A DNA stretch of 64,000 nucleotides from Candidatus Thiodictyon syntrophicum (GTDB lineage Bacteria; Pseudomonadota; Gammaproteobacteria; Chromatiales; Chromatiaceae): assembly GCF_002813775.1 (NCBI RefSeq), contig NZ_CP020370.1, forward strand, positions 3,931,501 through 3,995,500. Direction: 5' to 3'. Of this stretch, positions 54,754-63,366 are shown in pieces (within the stretch, counting starts at the first letter, position 1; each line of letters begins with the position of its first letter). The notes beneath the pieces were generated by a model, which worked only from the letters and a program-made list of their open reading frames with translations, ran no database searches and had not been told where the DNA came from. Made by a program: the position numbers and the translations under genes.

Positions 54754-55404
54754 TCAGTCGCTCTTGAACCCGGCCGCACGGTGGCTGCCGTCGCAGAAGG
54801 GCTTGTTCTGGGAGGCCCCGCAGCGGCACAGCGCCGTCTCGGTGCCCTCCCAGGCAAGGCGCCCACTGGCGGCGCGGATGCTCAAATTACCCTTGACCAG
54901 GAGCGGACCGTCCGCCAAGGGCTTGATGGCCAATGGGCCGCCCAGCGCGTGCAGCGGCGCCCCGCGCTCACCGACGGCCCCGAAATCCTCAAACCCCGCG
55001 GCCAGGTGGCTGTTGTCGCAAAACGGCTTGTTGGCGGACGCCCCGCAGCGGCACAGCGCGGCCCGGTGGCTGACCCCCGGCAGGTCCTCCGGTATCCCGT
55101 CGATGACCAGTTCCCCGTGCGCGTACAGCGGACCGTTGTAGGCCAGGGTGACGATATTCTCGGCCGGCGCGACCTCCGGCCCGCCATCCTTGTCCCGGTA
55201 CGTCAGGGCACCGCTGGGGCACCGTTCGATGATCTCGCGCACCTCGGCCTTGCTGCAACCGTCCGGGACGCACCAGGGCTCCCGGCCGCCGACGAACAGT
55301 TCCCCGGCCGCGGTGCCGCACTCGCCGATATGGATACACAGCCGCCCGTCCCACTGGACATCGATCTCGGCCCCGGGATACTCGACCACCTGCTTGTCGC
55401 TCAT
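54754..55404 (-). CDS. Protein with Fer4_19-like domain and two CDGSH iron-sulfur motifs
   Basis: The 216-residue protein has an N-terminal divergent ferredoxin-like domain (CIHIGECGTA near 23-32, DGCSKAEVREIIERCPSGAL near 48-67), like the Fer4_19 monocluster type. Two CDGSH (mitoNEET-like) modules follow, CRCGASANKPFCDNSH near 118-133 and CRCGASQNKPFCDGSH near 192-207. Each CDGSH would hold one [2Fe-2S] through three Cys and one His. Single-protein combination of these modules suggests electron transfer or Fe-S handling. It is probably cytoplasmic, and the partner is unknown. Confidence 0.9.
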   Translation of the reverse strand: MSDKQVVEYPGAEIDVQWDGRLCIHIGECGTAAGELFVGGREPWCVPDGCSKAEVREIIERCPSGALTYRDKDGGPEVAPAENIVTLAYNGPLYAHGELVIDGIPEDLPGVSHRAALCRCGASANKPFCDNSHLAAGFEDFGAVGERGAPLHALGGPLAIKPLADGPLLVKGNLSIRAASGRLAWEGTETALCRCGASQNKPFCDGSHRAAGFKSD

Positions 55405-55465
55405 CTGCCCGACCTCTGGTAACGGTTGAAAGACTTGTCGCTAAATGCCTACCCCGACGGCGGAT

Positions 55466-56206
55466 TCAAGCCCGAGGCGCAGCGTCGCCAGGTGCCGGCG
55501 GACCCGGAAGGTCGAACAGCAACACCTGCGCCTCGTCCGGCCCGCTGCCGCTGATCCGGACCGCCTCCTCGGCGACCAGATGGACCCCGTCGCCCGCCTC
55601 CAACTCCAGACCGTTCACCAGCGCCCGCCCCGTCGCCAGATGCACATAGGCCTCATGGCCCGCAATCAGGGGATGGGTAACCGACGAACCGGCGCACAGC
55701 AGGGTCGCATAGAGCAGCGCGTCCTGGTGGGTCGGGAGAGAGCCCTCGCGCCCATCCGGAGAGACCAACAGGGCCAGACGGTTGCGCCGCTCATCGGCGC
55801 AGAACTGGCGTTGATGATAGTCCGGCTCGCCCCCCAGGCGGTTGGGTGTCAACCAGATCTGCAGCAAATGCACCGGCACCGCGGCGTCGGCGTTGTACTC
55901 GCTGTGGCGCACCCCGCGGCCGGCGCTCATGTGCTGGACCTCCCCCGGGCGGATCACCGACCCGTTGCCCATGCTGTCGCGGTGCTGCAAGGCGCCGGCC
56001 AGGACATAGGTGACGATCTCCATGTCCTGGTGGCCGTGCATGGGAAAACCGCCGCCGGGGGCGATGCGGTCGTCATTGATCACGCGCAGGTTCGCGACCC
56101 CCATGTGGCGGGGGTCATAATAGTCGCCAAAGGAGAAACTGTGGCGGCTGTCAAGCCACGTCAGCTGCGCCTGGCCGCGCTCGCTGGACGGTCGCAAGGT
56201 CATCAT
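55466..56206 (-). CDS. Pirin family protein (quercetinase-like cupin)
   Basis: The 246-residue bicupin has HGHQDMEIVTYVLAGALQHRD (about 57-77, metal-binding His set) and PGEVQHMSAGRGVRHSE (about 87-103), as in the YhhW-type pirins, some of which oxidise quercetin. ATG 56206 gives the conserved N-terminus (LTWLDSRHSFSFGDYYDP); the upstream frame is a toxin remnant. Function in this host is unclear, perhaps redox stress. Confidence 0.92.
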   Translation of the reverse strand: MMTLRPSSERGQAQLTWLDSRHSFSFGDYYDPRHMGVANLRVINDDRIAPGGGFPMHGHQDMEIVTYVLAGALQHRDSMGNGSVIRPGEVQHMSAGRGVRHSEYNADAAVPVHLLQIWLTPNRLGGEPDYHQRQFCADERRNRLALLVSPDGREGSLPTHQDALLYATLLCAGSSVTHPLIAGHEAYVHLATGRALVNGLELEAGDGVHLVAEEAVRISGSGPDEAQVLLFDLPGPPAPGDAAPRA

Positions 56207-56344
56207 GGCTGCTCCGGGATTGGTATTTGGTGACCCCAAACTGGCGCCGGACCTGGATCGATTCCAGACCCGTCGGCAGGCAGACACCCTTGATCGGGGC
56301 GCACGGCGGTCGGGACGACGCCGGGTCCCCGTGCGCCGGTCAGA

Positions 56345-56525
56345 CCGGGCGAGATCGCGGCTGGAGGCACCCAAGGCGAAGAGCGAGCGGATCAGCAGAT
56401 CCAGCGAGATGCGCGCGACCGCGAAGAACGGCGGGGTCTTGACCTCGCCATGTAGCCAGACGAGCGGCCGGTCGCGGAGGCCCAGACGACCGAGGCATAT
56501 GTCGGACTCGACATAGCGTCAACTG
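56345..56525 (-). pseudogene. RelE/HigB (Gp49-like) toxin fragment
   Basis: RYVESDICLGRLGLRDRPLV, then WLHGEVKTPPF, then ISLDLLIRSLFALG resemble the N-terminal part of phage-derived HigB-type toxins (the WLHGEVKTPPF signature). Only about 55 residues remain, without a start codon at the expected place and with the C-terminal RNase part missing. A relic. Confidence 0.5.
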
Positions 56526-56540
56526 CGGGTAGCGGTCCGG

Positions 56541-56743
56541 GAATTTCGGTGGCAGTTTACTCAATTCGGTCTCTACGACGGACGCAGATAAGTAAACGGT
56601 CACCGGAACTCGCCGAGCTAAGCCCCGCAGGGGCGTGACATACCAGCCCAGGGCAACGCCCTGGGAAAGGGTCGTTTTCTCGGTACAGCCCTGAAAGGGC
56701 GTGACATAGCGGCGGGGCTCAAGGTGTCACGCCCTTTCAGGGC
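56541..56743. repeat. Large repeat, copy 1, with AGCCCTGAAAGGGCGTGACA palindrome
   Basis: 56541-56709 aligns with 58624-58790 (start GAATTTCGGTGGCAG, then GTAAACGGTCACCGGAACTC, GGGCGTGACATAC). It ends in an inverted repeat with arms 56687-56706 and 56725-56743. Confidence 0.85.
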
Positions 56744-56999
56744 CAGGCTGGTGAAACGACGCGACCCCGGGGCGCTGCCCCGGGCTGGTATGGGTCATCT
56801 CGGCGCCGTAGGCGATGCACACGAGGACATCCGCGTCGTCGAGACCCGGATAATTATCGAGGATTTCGCGATGGCTCCAACCGGCGGCGAGCAGATCGAG
56901 GACCAAGGAGACCCAAATCCTGTGCCCCGTGATACAAGGCTTGCCGAAGCAGACGCCCGGATCGACCGAAATGCGCGCCAACAACTCGTCTTTGGACAT
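56727..56999 (-). CDS. DUF433 antitoxin-like protein with repeat-derived C-terminus
   Basis: The 90-residue protein has residues 1-67 as a DUF433 domain: ISVDPGVCFGKPCITGHRIW near 10-29, then LDLLAAGWSHREILDNYPGL near 34-53, an HTH-like DNA-binding fold associated with toxin-antitoxin operons. The last 22 residues (THTSPGQRPGVASFHQPGPE) are translated from the palindromic repeat, so the original end is replaced. No toxin partner is present next to it. Confidence 0.7.
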   Translation of the reverse strand: MSKDELLARISVDPGVCFGKPCITGHRIWVSLVLDLLAAGWSHREILDNYPGLDDADVLVCIAYGAEMTHTSPGQRPGVASFHQPGPERA

Positions 57000-57039
57000 C
57001 GTTTTACCCTCAAGTCGGAATGGTTAAACAGCCGGAATC

Positions 57040-57165
57040 GCATTCAATTCCAGAAAAATAGCCTCCTTGTGCGGTGCCGAGAGGGGCTCGCGCGACACCA
57101 GCAGATGAGTCGTTCCATCTATTTATCTAGGCAATGGCGGCGTTCATGTCGAGCAGGTACGGCAT
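57040..57165 (-). pseudogene. VapC-type PIN toxin remnant
   Basis: From ATG 57165 the sequence reads MPYLLDMNAAIA, the PIN-domain start (normally LLDTN), followed at once by an in-frame TAG and about 25 weakly recognisable residues. It overlaps the end of the antitoxin gene at 57144-57407. The toxin is dead. Confidence 0.55.
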
Positions 57166-57407
57166 TCGTCGAGGGCCTGGCGCGGCGCGTCGAGACCTAA
57201 GTCATCGTCCGCGATGTCGTCGGGAAAGTCGTCGCTGAGCCCGCCGAAGACCGCCGCGAGAAAGCGATCGGTGTCCTGCGGGTCCGCAACGGCGGGCAGG
57301 GCCACACCGTAGCGATCCTCCAAACCCTCAATGTAGGCAAGCGCCTCACGGGCCACCGGCTCCGGCAGGCGAAGGCTGTGTGCGTAGATGACCTCGGCGA
57401 GTGACAT
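57144..57407 (-). CDS. VapB/DUF2281-like antitoxin without functional toxin
   Basis: The 87-residue protein contains LAEVIYAHSLRLPEPVAREA (about 3-22), the pattern of DUF2281-like antitoxins of VapC toxins, and an acidic C-terminal tail (DDFPDDIADDDLGLD) suited to toxin binding. The toxin remnant overlaps its 3' end. ATG 57407 is preferred to the longer frame, which covers a repeat-like region. Confidence 0.6.
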   Translation of the reverse strand: MSLAEVIYAHSLRLPEPVAREALAYIEGLEDRYGVALPAVADPQDTDRFLAAVFGGLSDDFPDDIADDDLGLDAPRQALDECRTCST

Positions 57408-57592
57408 GGTGGGGGCTCCGCGGATTCCGGGACTTTGGCGTCGTCGAATGTCGGCAGTATAGGGGTTTGTTCTCGTGCCGGGGCTGTCGGCCCGGCAGGC
57501 GGGTGCGAGCAATACTAATTGTGGGCTTGCGGGGCGACGTAGGGTGGACAAGCGCAGCGCAGTCCACCAGCACCGCCGATCCCTTGGCTTGA

Positions 57593-57853
57593 TCATTCGG
57601 TCTTGCGTCCTTGCAGAAGCACGCGAAATGCCTGCTTGTGGGTCCGCGCCAGTTCCGCGGGTCCGCCCTCGCCAACCCCCACCAAATCGCCGATCAAGTC
57701 GAACGCGCTAAGCCCGGTCGATGCGCCGGATTGCGCTTTCTCAAGCACGATCAGCGCGTCGCGCACGAGGTCCGACTTGGAGCGCCCGGTCGACGACGAC
57801 AAACGGTCGAGACGGGCATCCGTCTCGCGTTCCACGGAAATGGTTGCTTGCAT
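57593..57853 (-). CDS. Ribbon-helix-helix (ParD/CopG-like) antitoxin, orphan
   Basis: The 86-residue protein has residues 1-36 in an RHH fold (TISVERETDARLDRLSSSTG, then RSKSDLVRDAL), and an acidic middle (LIGDLVGVGEGG) typical of antitoxins of PIN toxins. No toxin follows it on the same strand: the next 180 bp downstream are non-coding. The orphan state matches the other relics around it. Confidence 0.72.
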   Translation of the reverse strand: MQATISVERETDARLDRLSSSTGRSKSDLVRDALIVLEKAQSGASTGLSAFDLIGDLVGVGEGGPAELARTHKQAFRVLLQGRKTE

Positions 57854-57985
57854 AGCCTACCTCGCTTCGTCTTCAATGGTCTGGGGTCGCTCACGGTTAC
57901 CGATCAAGCGGACCGGACGCGACTGCTGCTCGGAGGGCGATCGTTCCGGCGAACAACGTATCGTCTGGATAAGCAGGATAAGAGA

Positions 57986-58294
57986 TCAGGATAAGGGGTC
58001 ACAATCAAAACCGTAATCCCCAAGTTGACGCTTGTCGAAGGCATCCAAGAACCAGCGGTGATATCGCGGGTCTAACTCCCCGGTCTTGGCGAAATGGGCT
58101 CCAAAGGCGCCGATTGCTCCACTGTGCTTGGAGAAATGCAATCCTTTCTCGGCCGGCAATGCCTGCACGCAGTAGAACATCGCGTAATAGGCACGGCTGG
58201 CCCCGAAATCTATGTCGGCATCCGCCGGTAATCGAGTCGCCGCACGGATGGCGCGACCGGCCTTTGCCAATAGCTTGACGCTGTCTTCGGTCAT
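57986..58294 (-). CDS. HEPN-domain protein, probably C-terminally truncated
   Basis: The 102-residue helical HEPN protein has ASRAYYAMFYCVQALPAEKG (about 32-51) and FSKHSGAIGAFGAHFAKTGE (about 54-73), then DPRYHRWFLDAFDKRQLGDYG, the pattern of HEPN partners of MNT nucleotidyltransferases. The usual final helix after QLGDYG is replaced by a short tail (FDCDPLS). No MNT gene is adjacent, so the module is incomplete. Confidence 0.7.
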   Translation of the reverse strand: MTEDSVKLLAKAGRAIRAATRLPADADIDFGASRAYYAMFYCVQALPAEKGLHFSKHSGAIGAFGAHFAKTGELDPRYHRWFLDAFDKRQLGDYGFDCDPLS

Positions 58295-58312
58295 GCCGCG
58301 ACGGCCTCAGCG

Positions 58313-58497
58313 GGCCTTGGTCATAATCCCGGCCACCCGGCACCGGCGAGAGCACACGCGGAACCCGGGTCGAACGCTGGGAGCGCCGCACCCCAGTGCG
58401 GCGCGGCCTCGCGGGCGACCGCGACGTTGCGTGCTGCGGATAGCCCGCGCCGCACTGGGGTGCGGCGCTCCCAGTGGCCGGAGTGATGACCAAGGCC
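58313..58497. repeat. P2 element with a different palindromic core, 185 bp
   Basis: Left end GGCCTTGGTCATAATCCCGG (58313 onward) and right end GGAGTGATGACCAAGGCC (to 58497) are inverted. The core arms (CTGGGAGCGCCGCACCCCAG and its complement near 58440-58474) differ from those of other P2 copies, so the ends rather than the core define the family. Confidence 0.8.
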
Positions 58498-58572
58498 CCT
58501 CAGCGCGCGCATTGACCAAGAATGGGGTTGTCCGCTCCTTCCGATTCAGCGCATCGCAACCGATTGTTTCCG

Positions 58573-58601
58573 CGATGCTTGCGGCTTAAGTCAGTGCTAT
58601 T
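58573..58601. repeat. Solo right end of the 7471-7664 MITE type
   Basis: CGATGCTTGCGGCTTAAGTC, then AGTGCTATT, match the right terminal repeat at 7636-7664. No left end was found nearby. Confidence 0.7.
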
Positions 58602-58623
58602 CTACCCTGGCCTTTTTTCCTTA

Positions 58624-58790
58624 GAATTTCGGTGGCAGCTTACTCAATTCGGTCTCTAACGACGGGCGCAGATAAGTAAACGGTCACCGGAACTCGCCGA
58701 GCTAAGCCCCGAAGGGGCGTGACATACCCGCCCAGGGCAACGCCCTGGGAAAGGGTCATTTTTCGGTACAGCCCTGAAAGGGCGTGACAT
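58624..58790. repeat. Large repeat, copy 2
   Basis: Same sequence as 56541-56709 with few changes, cut off after GGGCGTGACATAGC so that only one arm of the terminal palindrome is kept. The region to 58891 has no gene. Confidence 0.85.
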
Positions 58791-58891
58791 AGCTGTTAGC
58801 GGCTTCCAAGAAGCGCGGAAAAATGGCGAACTCACCTGCGGTAGGAGCGGGGGGCCGGGGCGCCCACGGAGGAGCGCCGACCGGGCGGGGA

Positions 58892-59089
58892 TCAGAACGG
58901 CATGGGGTCGCCGGGGTCGAAGAGGTCGCCTTGGTCGGTATGCTCCAGGGTGACGTAGTGTTCGGCTTGGAACTCCTGGATGCGCAGGCCATAGCGGGCC
59001 CAGATGTGCTCGCGTAGTTGGTCGAGGAAGTCAACGACGGCGAGCGCCTCTTCGGTTGACCAGTAATGGGGGATCAGTGAGGTCGTCAT
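58892..59089 (-). CDS. Small IS21-associated hypothetical protein
   Basis: The 65-residue protein starts TTSLIPHYWSTEEALAVVDF and is rich in aromatic and acidic residues (HIWARYGLRIQEFQAEHY). Its ATG overlaps the istB stop, so it is translated as the last gene of the IS21 operon. Such short accessory genes accompany some IS21 elements; its role is unknown. Confidence 0.6.
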   Translation of the reverse strand: MTTSLIPHYWSTEEALAVVDFLDQLREHIWARYGLRIQEFQAEHYVTLEHTDQGDLFDPGDPMPF

Positions 59090-59715
59090 GATGTTGCTCC
59101 GGTGGGTTGGCGCGCGTGCCGCGGGGACGCGGCCGGGTGTGTCTGGTGGCGCTGTTCGGCGCGTTCTTTGGCCTCCTTCAGGCGGTAGGATTCGCCCTGG
59201 ATGGTGATGATTTCGGCATGATGGACCAGGCGATCGACCAGGGAGACGACGCAGGCAGCGTTGGGAAAGACCTCGCCCCATTCGGCAAACGGGCGATTGG
59301 TGGTAATCAGGGTCGATTTGGCCTCATAGCGGCGCGAGACGATCTCAAAGAGCAGATCGGCGTGGCGATTGGAGTAGGACAGATAGCCGACCTCGTCAAT
59401 GACCAACAGGCGCGGGCGGGCATAGACGGTGAGGCGATGACGTAAGGCATGATCGCCATCGGCGCCGGCCAGTTCGTTGAGCAGGTGCCCGGCACTGGTG
59501 AACAGCACGGTGTGGCCGGCGAGCAGCGCCTGATGGGCGATGTTGCGGGCGATCATGGATTTGCCAACGCCATTGGGGCCGACCAAGATAATGTTGGCGG
59601 TCTCGGCGAGGAAGCGCAGGCCCATCAGGTCGTCAATGGCGGGGCGGTCGCAGTGGGTGGGCCACTGCCAATCGAAGTCGGCCAGCGGTTTGAAGCGCCC
59701 CAGGTGGGCATTGCC

Positions 59716-61675
59716 TAGGGTGTTCAATATCTCACCTATATCGCAAATTAAATTCATGCAGTTTTCGTGTTTGACACAAAATCAATGAGAGCACGCCGAC
59801 GCCGGGCCAGCATCGACGCACCGAGGTGCGTTGTCGCCCACTGCTCGACATCAATAGTACGCACCGATTCCATCGCCTCCTGAATCAACGGAGTCGCCAG
59901 GTCGGCGATGAAGGCAGGAATCGCAAGCACCAGCTTACCGATCTCCTTGAGCGGCCCCCTGGTGGTGAAGCATTTGTATTTCCCGAAGACCGATTCGATG
60001 ATATCGGAGGAGGCCAGCCAGACACTATCAGTCGGGATCTTGGCGGATTCCAATGCGACCTTCGCGAGAATCTGTTGGGTAAAGGCCGCCGCCCGTGGGG
60101 TGAGCGTTGACGGCGGTGGCAGCGTGGCCTGGAGTGATTCTTGGGAGCCCTGCTGAAGACCCGTGGATTTGAGATGCGACTGAATCAGCTTGGATTGCGC
60201 CATCATTTGCGCGTAATCCACCAGGTCATCCCGGTAGGACAGTAGCCAGGCAAAGCCGTCAAGGAAGCGGCTGTACCCGGCGTCCGCTTGCTGCCAGAAC
60301 ACATCGTCGAGCGTATCACTCTCGAGGTCTGAGTGTGTCTGCAGTGCCTGGCAAAAAGCCGCCCGGTCGGGATAGCGAATGCCGACGATGGCCCGCAATG
60401 GGTGCGCCCGGGCGGCGCCGAACCGCGCGCACAGGTGCTCCCATGCCGGCCACTTCAGGACGTATTGCGCGCGGATCGCGCTGAAGTCGCCGCGATCATG
60501 GTAGGCGAGGACGCGTTGTGCCCACCGCACATGGACATCCAGATTCATAAAACGCGCCTTGATGCGCTGCCGAGGCGGCAGCAAGAAGGCGAGATCGGTC
60601 TGCTGCAAGGACGACCACGCGCGGCGACAGTGCGCCAGCAAGGACTCCCAGCGCGCATCTCGGCCCATCTCGGCCTTGAGCCGCGTCGCAATAAGATGCG
60701 ATATATCATAAGTATAGACGCAGGCAGTGGCGTGCTCCTGAAACAAGGCGATGCCCTTGTGCAGGTCGCTGCCGTGGTCGGCAACGATCTGGACTGGTGG
60801 ACCGGTGCGTTGCGCAACGCGCCTGAGCACTTGTGCGACCCACGCTCCCGTGCTGTGTGTTGTGATCTCCACGGCCAGCACCTGCATGGCGCCGTGACAC
60901 GGGCTGTAACCGCTCTGGGCCAGTGCACTCACCGGAATACCCAGGATGACGAGGCACTTGGACGCCCCCAAGGCGATCGTATGGTCGGCGACGTAGATCC
61001 AATCCGTGCGCCATTGCGGTTGGCGATTGAGAATCGCGAGACCGCAGCGATAGACCCAGTTGAGCACGGTGGTGTGGGCTGGCGCCGCCACCGGGAGTGA
61101 CGCGCCGAACAGATTCAATACCCGCGCCACCCCGCGGCTGCCGAGCCCCGCGTGCAGATACAGCCGCATGGTTAACTGCATGACCATGACCGAATAGTGA
61201 TGGCCGACCGGCGGGGACAGCGCAAGGTGTGGTGGCTCATCCGCTGGTTCGTCATCCGCCGGCGCCGCGGCCTCTTCGGCTCCCGTTCGCGCACGCTCCG
61301 CCTTTAGCGCACGCGCCTTCCACTGCGCGCGGCTGTGCTCCAGATCCCGAATCTTGACCTCCGCGGCCCGCAGGCGCTGCTGCCGCTCCAACGCTTTCGC
61401 CTTCCAGGCATCACGTGATCGCTGGAACAGGTTGGCCAGACGGCTCGCTGGGCTCTTGAATGCATTCATCACGTCGTGCGTGCTCCGGCAAGGCGGTCAG
61501 ATCACCGCGCCAGTAGACTGATCAAGCGTTCGTCGTTTGTCAACGGCTTGGCATGAGAAAGTGTCGCACGCGTCATCGTACTCCCCCAAGCACAGAACCG
61601 ACCGCCGGGCCTTCCAGGCAACACGCTTCTTGCATCGACTTTTCGGCGCCTTTTTAGGTCAGATTGAACACCCTA
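59716..61675 (-). mobile_element. Insertion sequence in istB, ends TAGGGTGTTCAAT, 9-bp target duplication
   Basis: Ends TAGGGTGTTCAATATCTCAC (59716 onward) and GGTCAGATTGAACACCCTA (to 61675) are inverted over 13 bp. GGCATTGCC flanks both sides (59707-59715 and 61676-61684). The 1960-bp element has one transposase gene on the minus strand. Confidence 0.9.
59754..61472 (-). CDS. Transposase of the IS nested in istB (unclassified DDE type)
   Basis: The 572-residue protein has an Arg/Ala/Glu-rich N-terminus (about 10-80), a probable coiled coil. A DDE catalytic core follows: IYVADHTIALG near 163, VADHGSDLHKG near 235 and DIIESVFGKYKCF near 505. A helical insertion of about 270 residues lies between the second and third acidic residues. 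HTH-like GSRGVARVLNLFG is near 113. I cannot place it in a named IS family with certainty. It is complete and probably active. Confidence 0.78.
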   Translation of the reverse strand: MMNAFKSPASRLANLFQRSRDAWKAKALERQQRLRAAEVKIRDLEHSRAQWKARALKAERARTGAEEAAAPADDEPADEPPHLALSPPVGHHYSVMVMQLTMRLYLHAGLGSRGVARVLNLFGASLPVAAPAHTTVLNWVYRCGLAILNRQPQWRTDWIYVADHTIALGASKCLVILGIPVSALAQSGYSPCHGAMQVLAVEITTHSTGAWVAQVLRRVAQRTGPPVQIVADHGSDLHKGIALFQEHATACVYTYDISHLIATRLKAEMGRDARWESLLAHCRRAWSSLQQTDLAFLLPPRQRIKARFMNLDVHVRWAQRVLAYHDRGDFSAIRAQYVLKWPAWEHLCARFGAARAHPLRAIVGIRYPDRAAFCQALQTHSDLESDTLDDVFWQQADAGYSRFLDGFAWLLSYRDDLVDYAQMMAQSKLIQSHLKSTGLQQGSQESLQATLPPPSTLTPRAAAFTQQILAKVALESAKIPTDSVWLASSDIIESVFGKYKCFTTRGPLKEIGKLVLAIPAFIADLATPLIQEAMESVRTIDVEQWATTHLGASMLARRRRALIDFVSNTKTA

Positions 61676-61826
61676 GGCATTGCCCAGGCGTCGCTCCAGG
61701 CCGCGGCGGGCGCGCTCATCCTCTTCCCAGGTGATCAGCGGCGCGACCCAATCCGCCGACGCGACGTCCTCCCAATGGGCCAGCAGCCCATGGAGCTTCA
61801 GCGCCTTGGCGCGCGCCATCAGGGCC

Positions 61827-63332
61827 TCAGGCGTGGTCGTCATCGTGGGGCTCCGGGCTGAGTTGGTCGTAGTCGGCCAGGGCATGGGGACGGACGGCCT
61901 GATCGCGTACCCGGGGGTCATCGGGCAGGCTCAGGGGCACGGGTGGCGGCTGGTCACGCTGTTCGCGCCGCCGCTCCAGACTCAAGCGGACCGCGTTGGG
62001 ATGGGGCACCCCGCGCTGCAGCGCCTCGGTGATCGCCGCCTGCAGCTCACTGCTCCCATACGTGTCGAGCAGCCGCAGCAGGGCGGCCGTGAGGGAGCCC
62101 AGGTTCTCCCCGCGCGCGGCGGCGGCCAGCAGCAGGTCACGGCTGTTAGGCGCGGCCTGGGCCAGGCGATCCTGACCGCGGTGGTGGCGCGCCGCGCGTT
62201 TGCGCGCTACCAGTTCCGCCAGATGGGCCGGGTCCTCGATTTGCGCGCCCTGATCGTAACTGCGCGGATGGCAGGCAATGACCGCGGCGCCATCGAGCAC
62301 CCGCACCTGCTGGGGGCTGGCCACCACCGTGACCAGGCGTTGGACATGGGTCGACGGCAGCGAGTAATCGTTCAGGTCGAAACGCACATAGGGAGTCTTA
62401 CCGACCTTGGCTTCCAGGCGCTCGTCGGTCGGGAACGGGTTGTCGGGCAGTGCCAGCAGGCGCGGTTGTTCCTGGGCAAAGGCCTGGCGCACCGTCAGGG
62501 TGCGCTCCTCAGGACAGGGGCGATCCGCCGCCTGACCGGCGCACCAGGCGTCGGCCTGGGCGTTCAGATCATCCAGGTCGCGCCAGGTGCGGGCGGCAAA
62601 GAAGCCTTCGCGTACATAGCGAATGGCCCGCTCCACGCGCCCTTTCTCGTTCCCGCGCGCGACCGCCACCGGGCGCGGCTCAAAGCGATAGTGGGCGGCC
62701 AAGGCCAGCAAGGTGGGATGAAAACGAATGGCGTCGCCCTGGCGTTCGAGCACGGCGCTTTTCAGATTGTCATAGAGCAGCACCCGCGGCAGCCCGCCCC
62801 AGGACTGGAAGGCCGCCTCATGGCCGCGCAGAAAACTGGCCATGCGGGCATCGGGAAAGAAGCGCAGCAGGATCTGGCGCGACCAACTCAGCACCATGAC
62901 GAAGGCCATCAGGGGGCGCGTGGCCCGGCCGATGGTGAGGGTCCCGAAGTGACCCCAATCGACTTGCGCCTGCTCCCCCGGCAGGGTCTTCAGGCGCAGA
63001 TAGGCTTCGGGTTGCGCCCGTGGCCGGTAATGCTGCATCAGGTGACGAAAGTGGTCGGCACCGCCTGGGTACCCGCGCTCGCGCACCATGGCGTAGAGCC
63101 GGCTGGCGCACAGGCGCGGGTACTGCTCCAAGGTCGCCCGCACGAAGGGCAGAAACGGATCGAGCATGGCGGCCCGATGAGGCCGCTCCAACTTCGGCAA
63201 ACCGGCCTGGGACAGCACCCAATCCACGGTGCCATGGTGCAGGCCCAAGTGCCGGGCAATGGTACCCACCGGCCACTTCTCCACATGGAAGTAGCGCAGG
63301 ATTTTCGCTTCGAATTCTGTCGAGATGGTCAC
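61827..63332 (-). CDS. istA: IS21-family transposase IstA
   Basis: The 501-residue protein has an N-terminal HTH ([20 protein letters not shown], about 21-40) and an integrase core with [12 protein letters not shown] (first Asp, near 118), [10 protein letters not shown] (second Asp, near 186) and [12 protein letters not shown] (Glu near 224), the DDE set of IS21. The C-terminal region (about 330-500) is basic and Pro-rich. It overlaps istB by 17 bp, usual for IS21. It transposes with IstB, whose gene is interrupted here. Confidence 0.95.
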   Translation of the reverse strand: MTISTEFEAKILRYFHVEKWPVGTIARHLGLHHGTVDWVLSQAGLPKLERPHRAAMLDPFLPFVRATLEQYPRLCASRLYAMVRERGYPGGADHFRHLMQHYRPRAQPEAYLRLKTLPGEQAQVDWGHFGTLTIGRATRPLMAFVMVLSWSRQILLRFFPDARMASFLRGHEAAFQSWGGLPRVLLYDNLKSAVLERQGDAIRFHPTLLALAAHYRFEPRPVAVARGNEKGRVERAIRYVREGFFAARTWRDLDDLNAQADAWCAGQAADRPCPEERTLTVRQAFAQEQPRLLALPDNPFPTDERLEAKVGKTPYVRFDLNDYSLPSTHVQRLVTVVASPQQVRVLDGAAVIACHPRSYDQGAQIEDPAHLAELVARKRAARHHRGQDRLAQAAPNSRDLLLAAAARGENLGSLTAALLRLLDTYGSSELQAAITEALQRGVPHPNAVRLSLERRREQRDQPPPVPLSLPDDPRVRDQAVRPHALADYDQLSPEPHDDDHA

Positions 63333-63366
63333 CGTCGACTCCCCGTCCGGGCCACCCCGGCGACGC

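Larger units (their letters stand above)
59086..61843 (-). pseudogene. istB: istB ATPase gene of an IS21-type element, split by another IS
   Basis: The 5' part (61843 down to about 61676) reads [20 protein letters not shown] through ARRGLERRLGNA. The remainder (59715 down to 59086) continues LGRFKPLADFDWQWPTHCDR, with Walker A VGPNGVGKS, Walker B LLVIDEVGYL and the AAA+ arginine. Removing 1969 bp (the inserted element plus one 9-bp target copy) restores a single frame. IstB is the ATP-dependent target selector of IS21 transposition. The interruption disables this copy unless the intruder is excised. Confidence 0.9.

Noticed and set aside
56207-56340. N-terminal extension of the pirin gene (frame open to 56374)
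   Set aside because: The extra residues are Arg/Ser-rich, unlike pirins, and the same frame upstream carries a toxin remnant; ATG 56206 begins the conserved domain.
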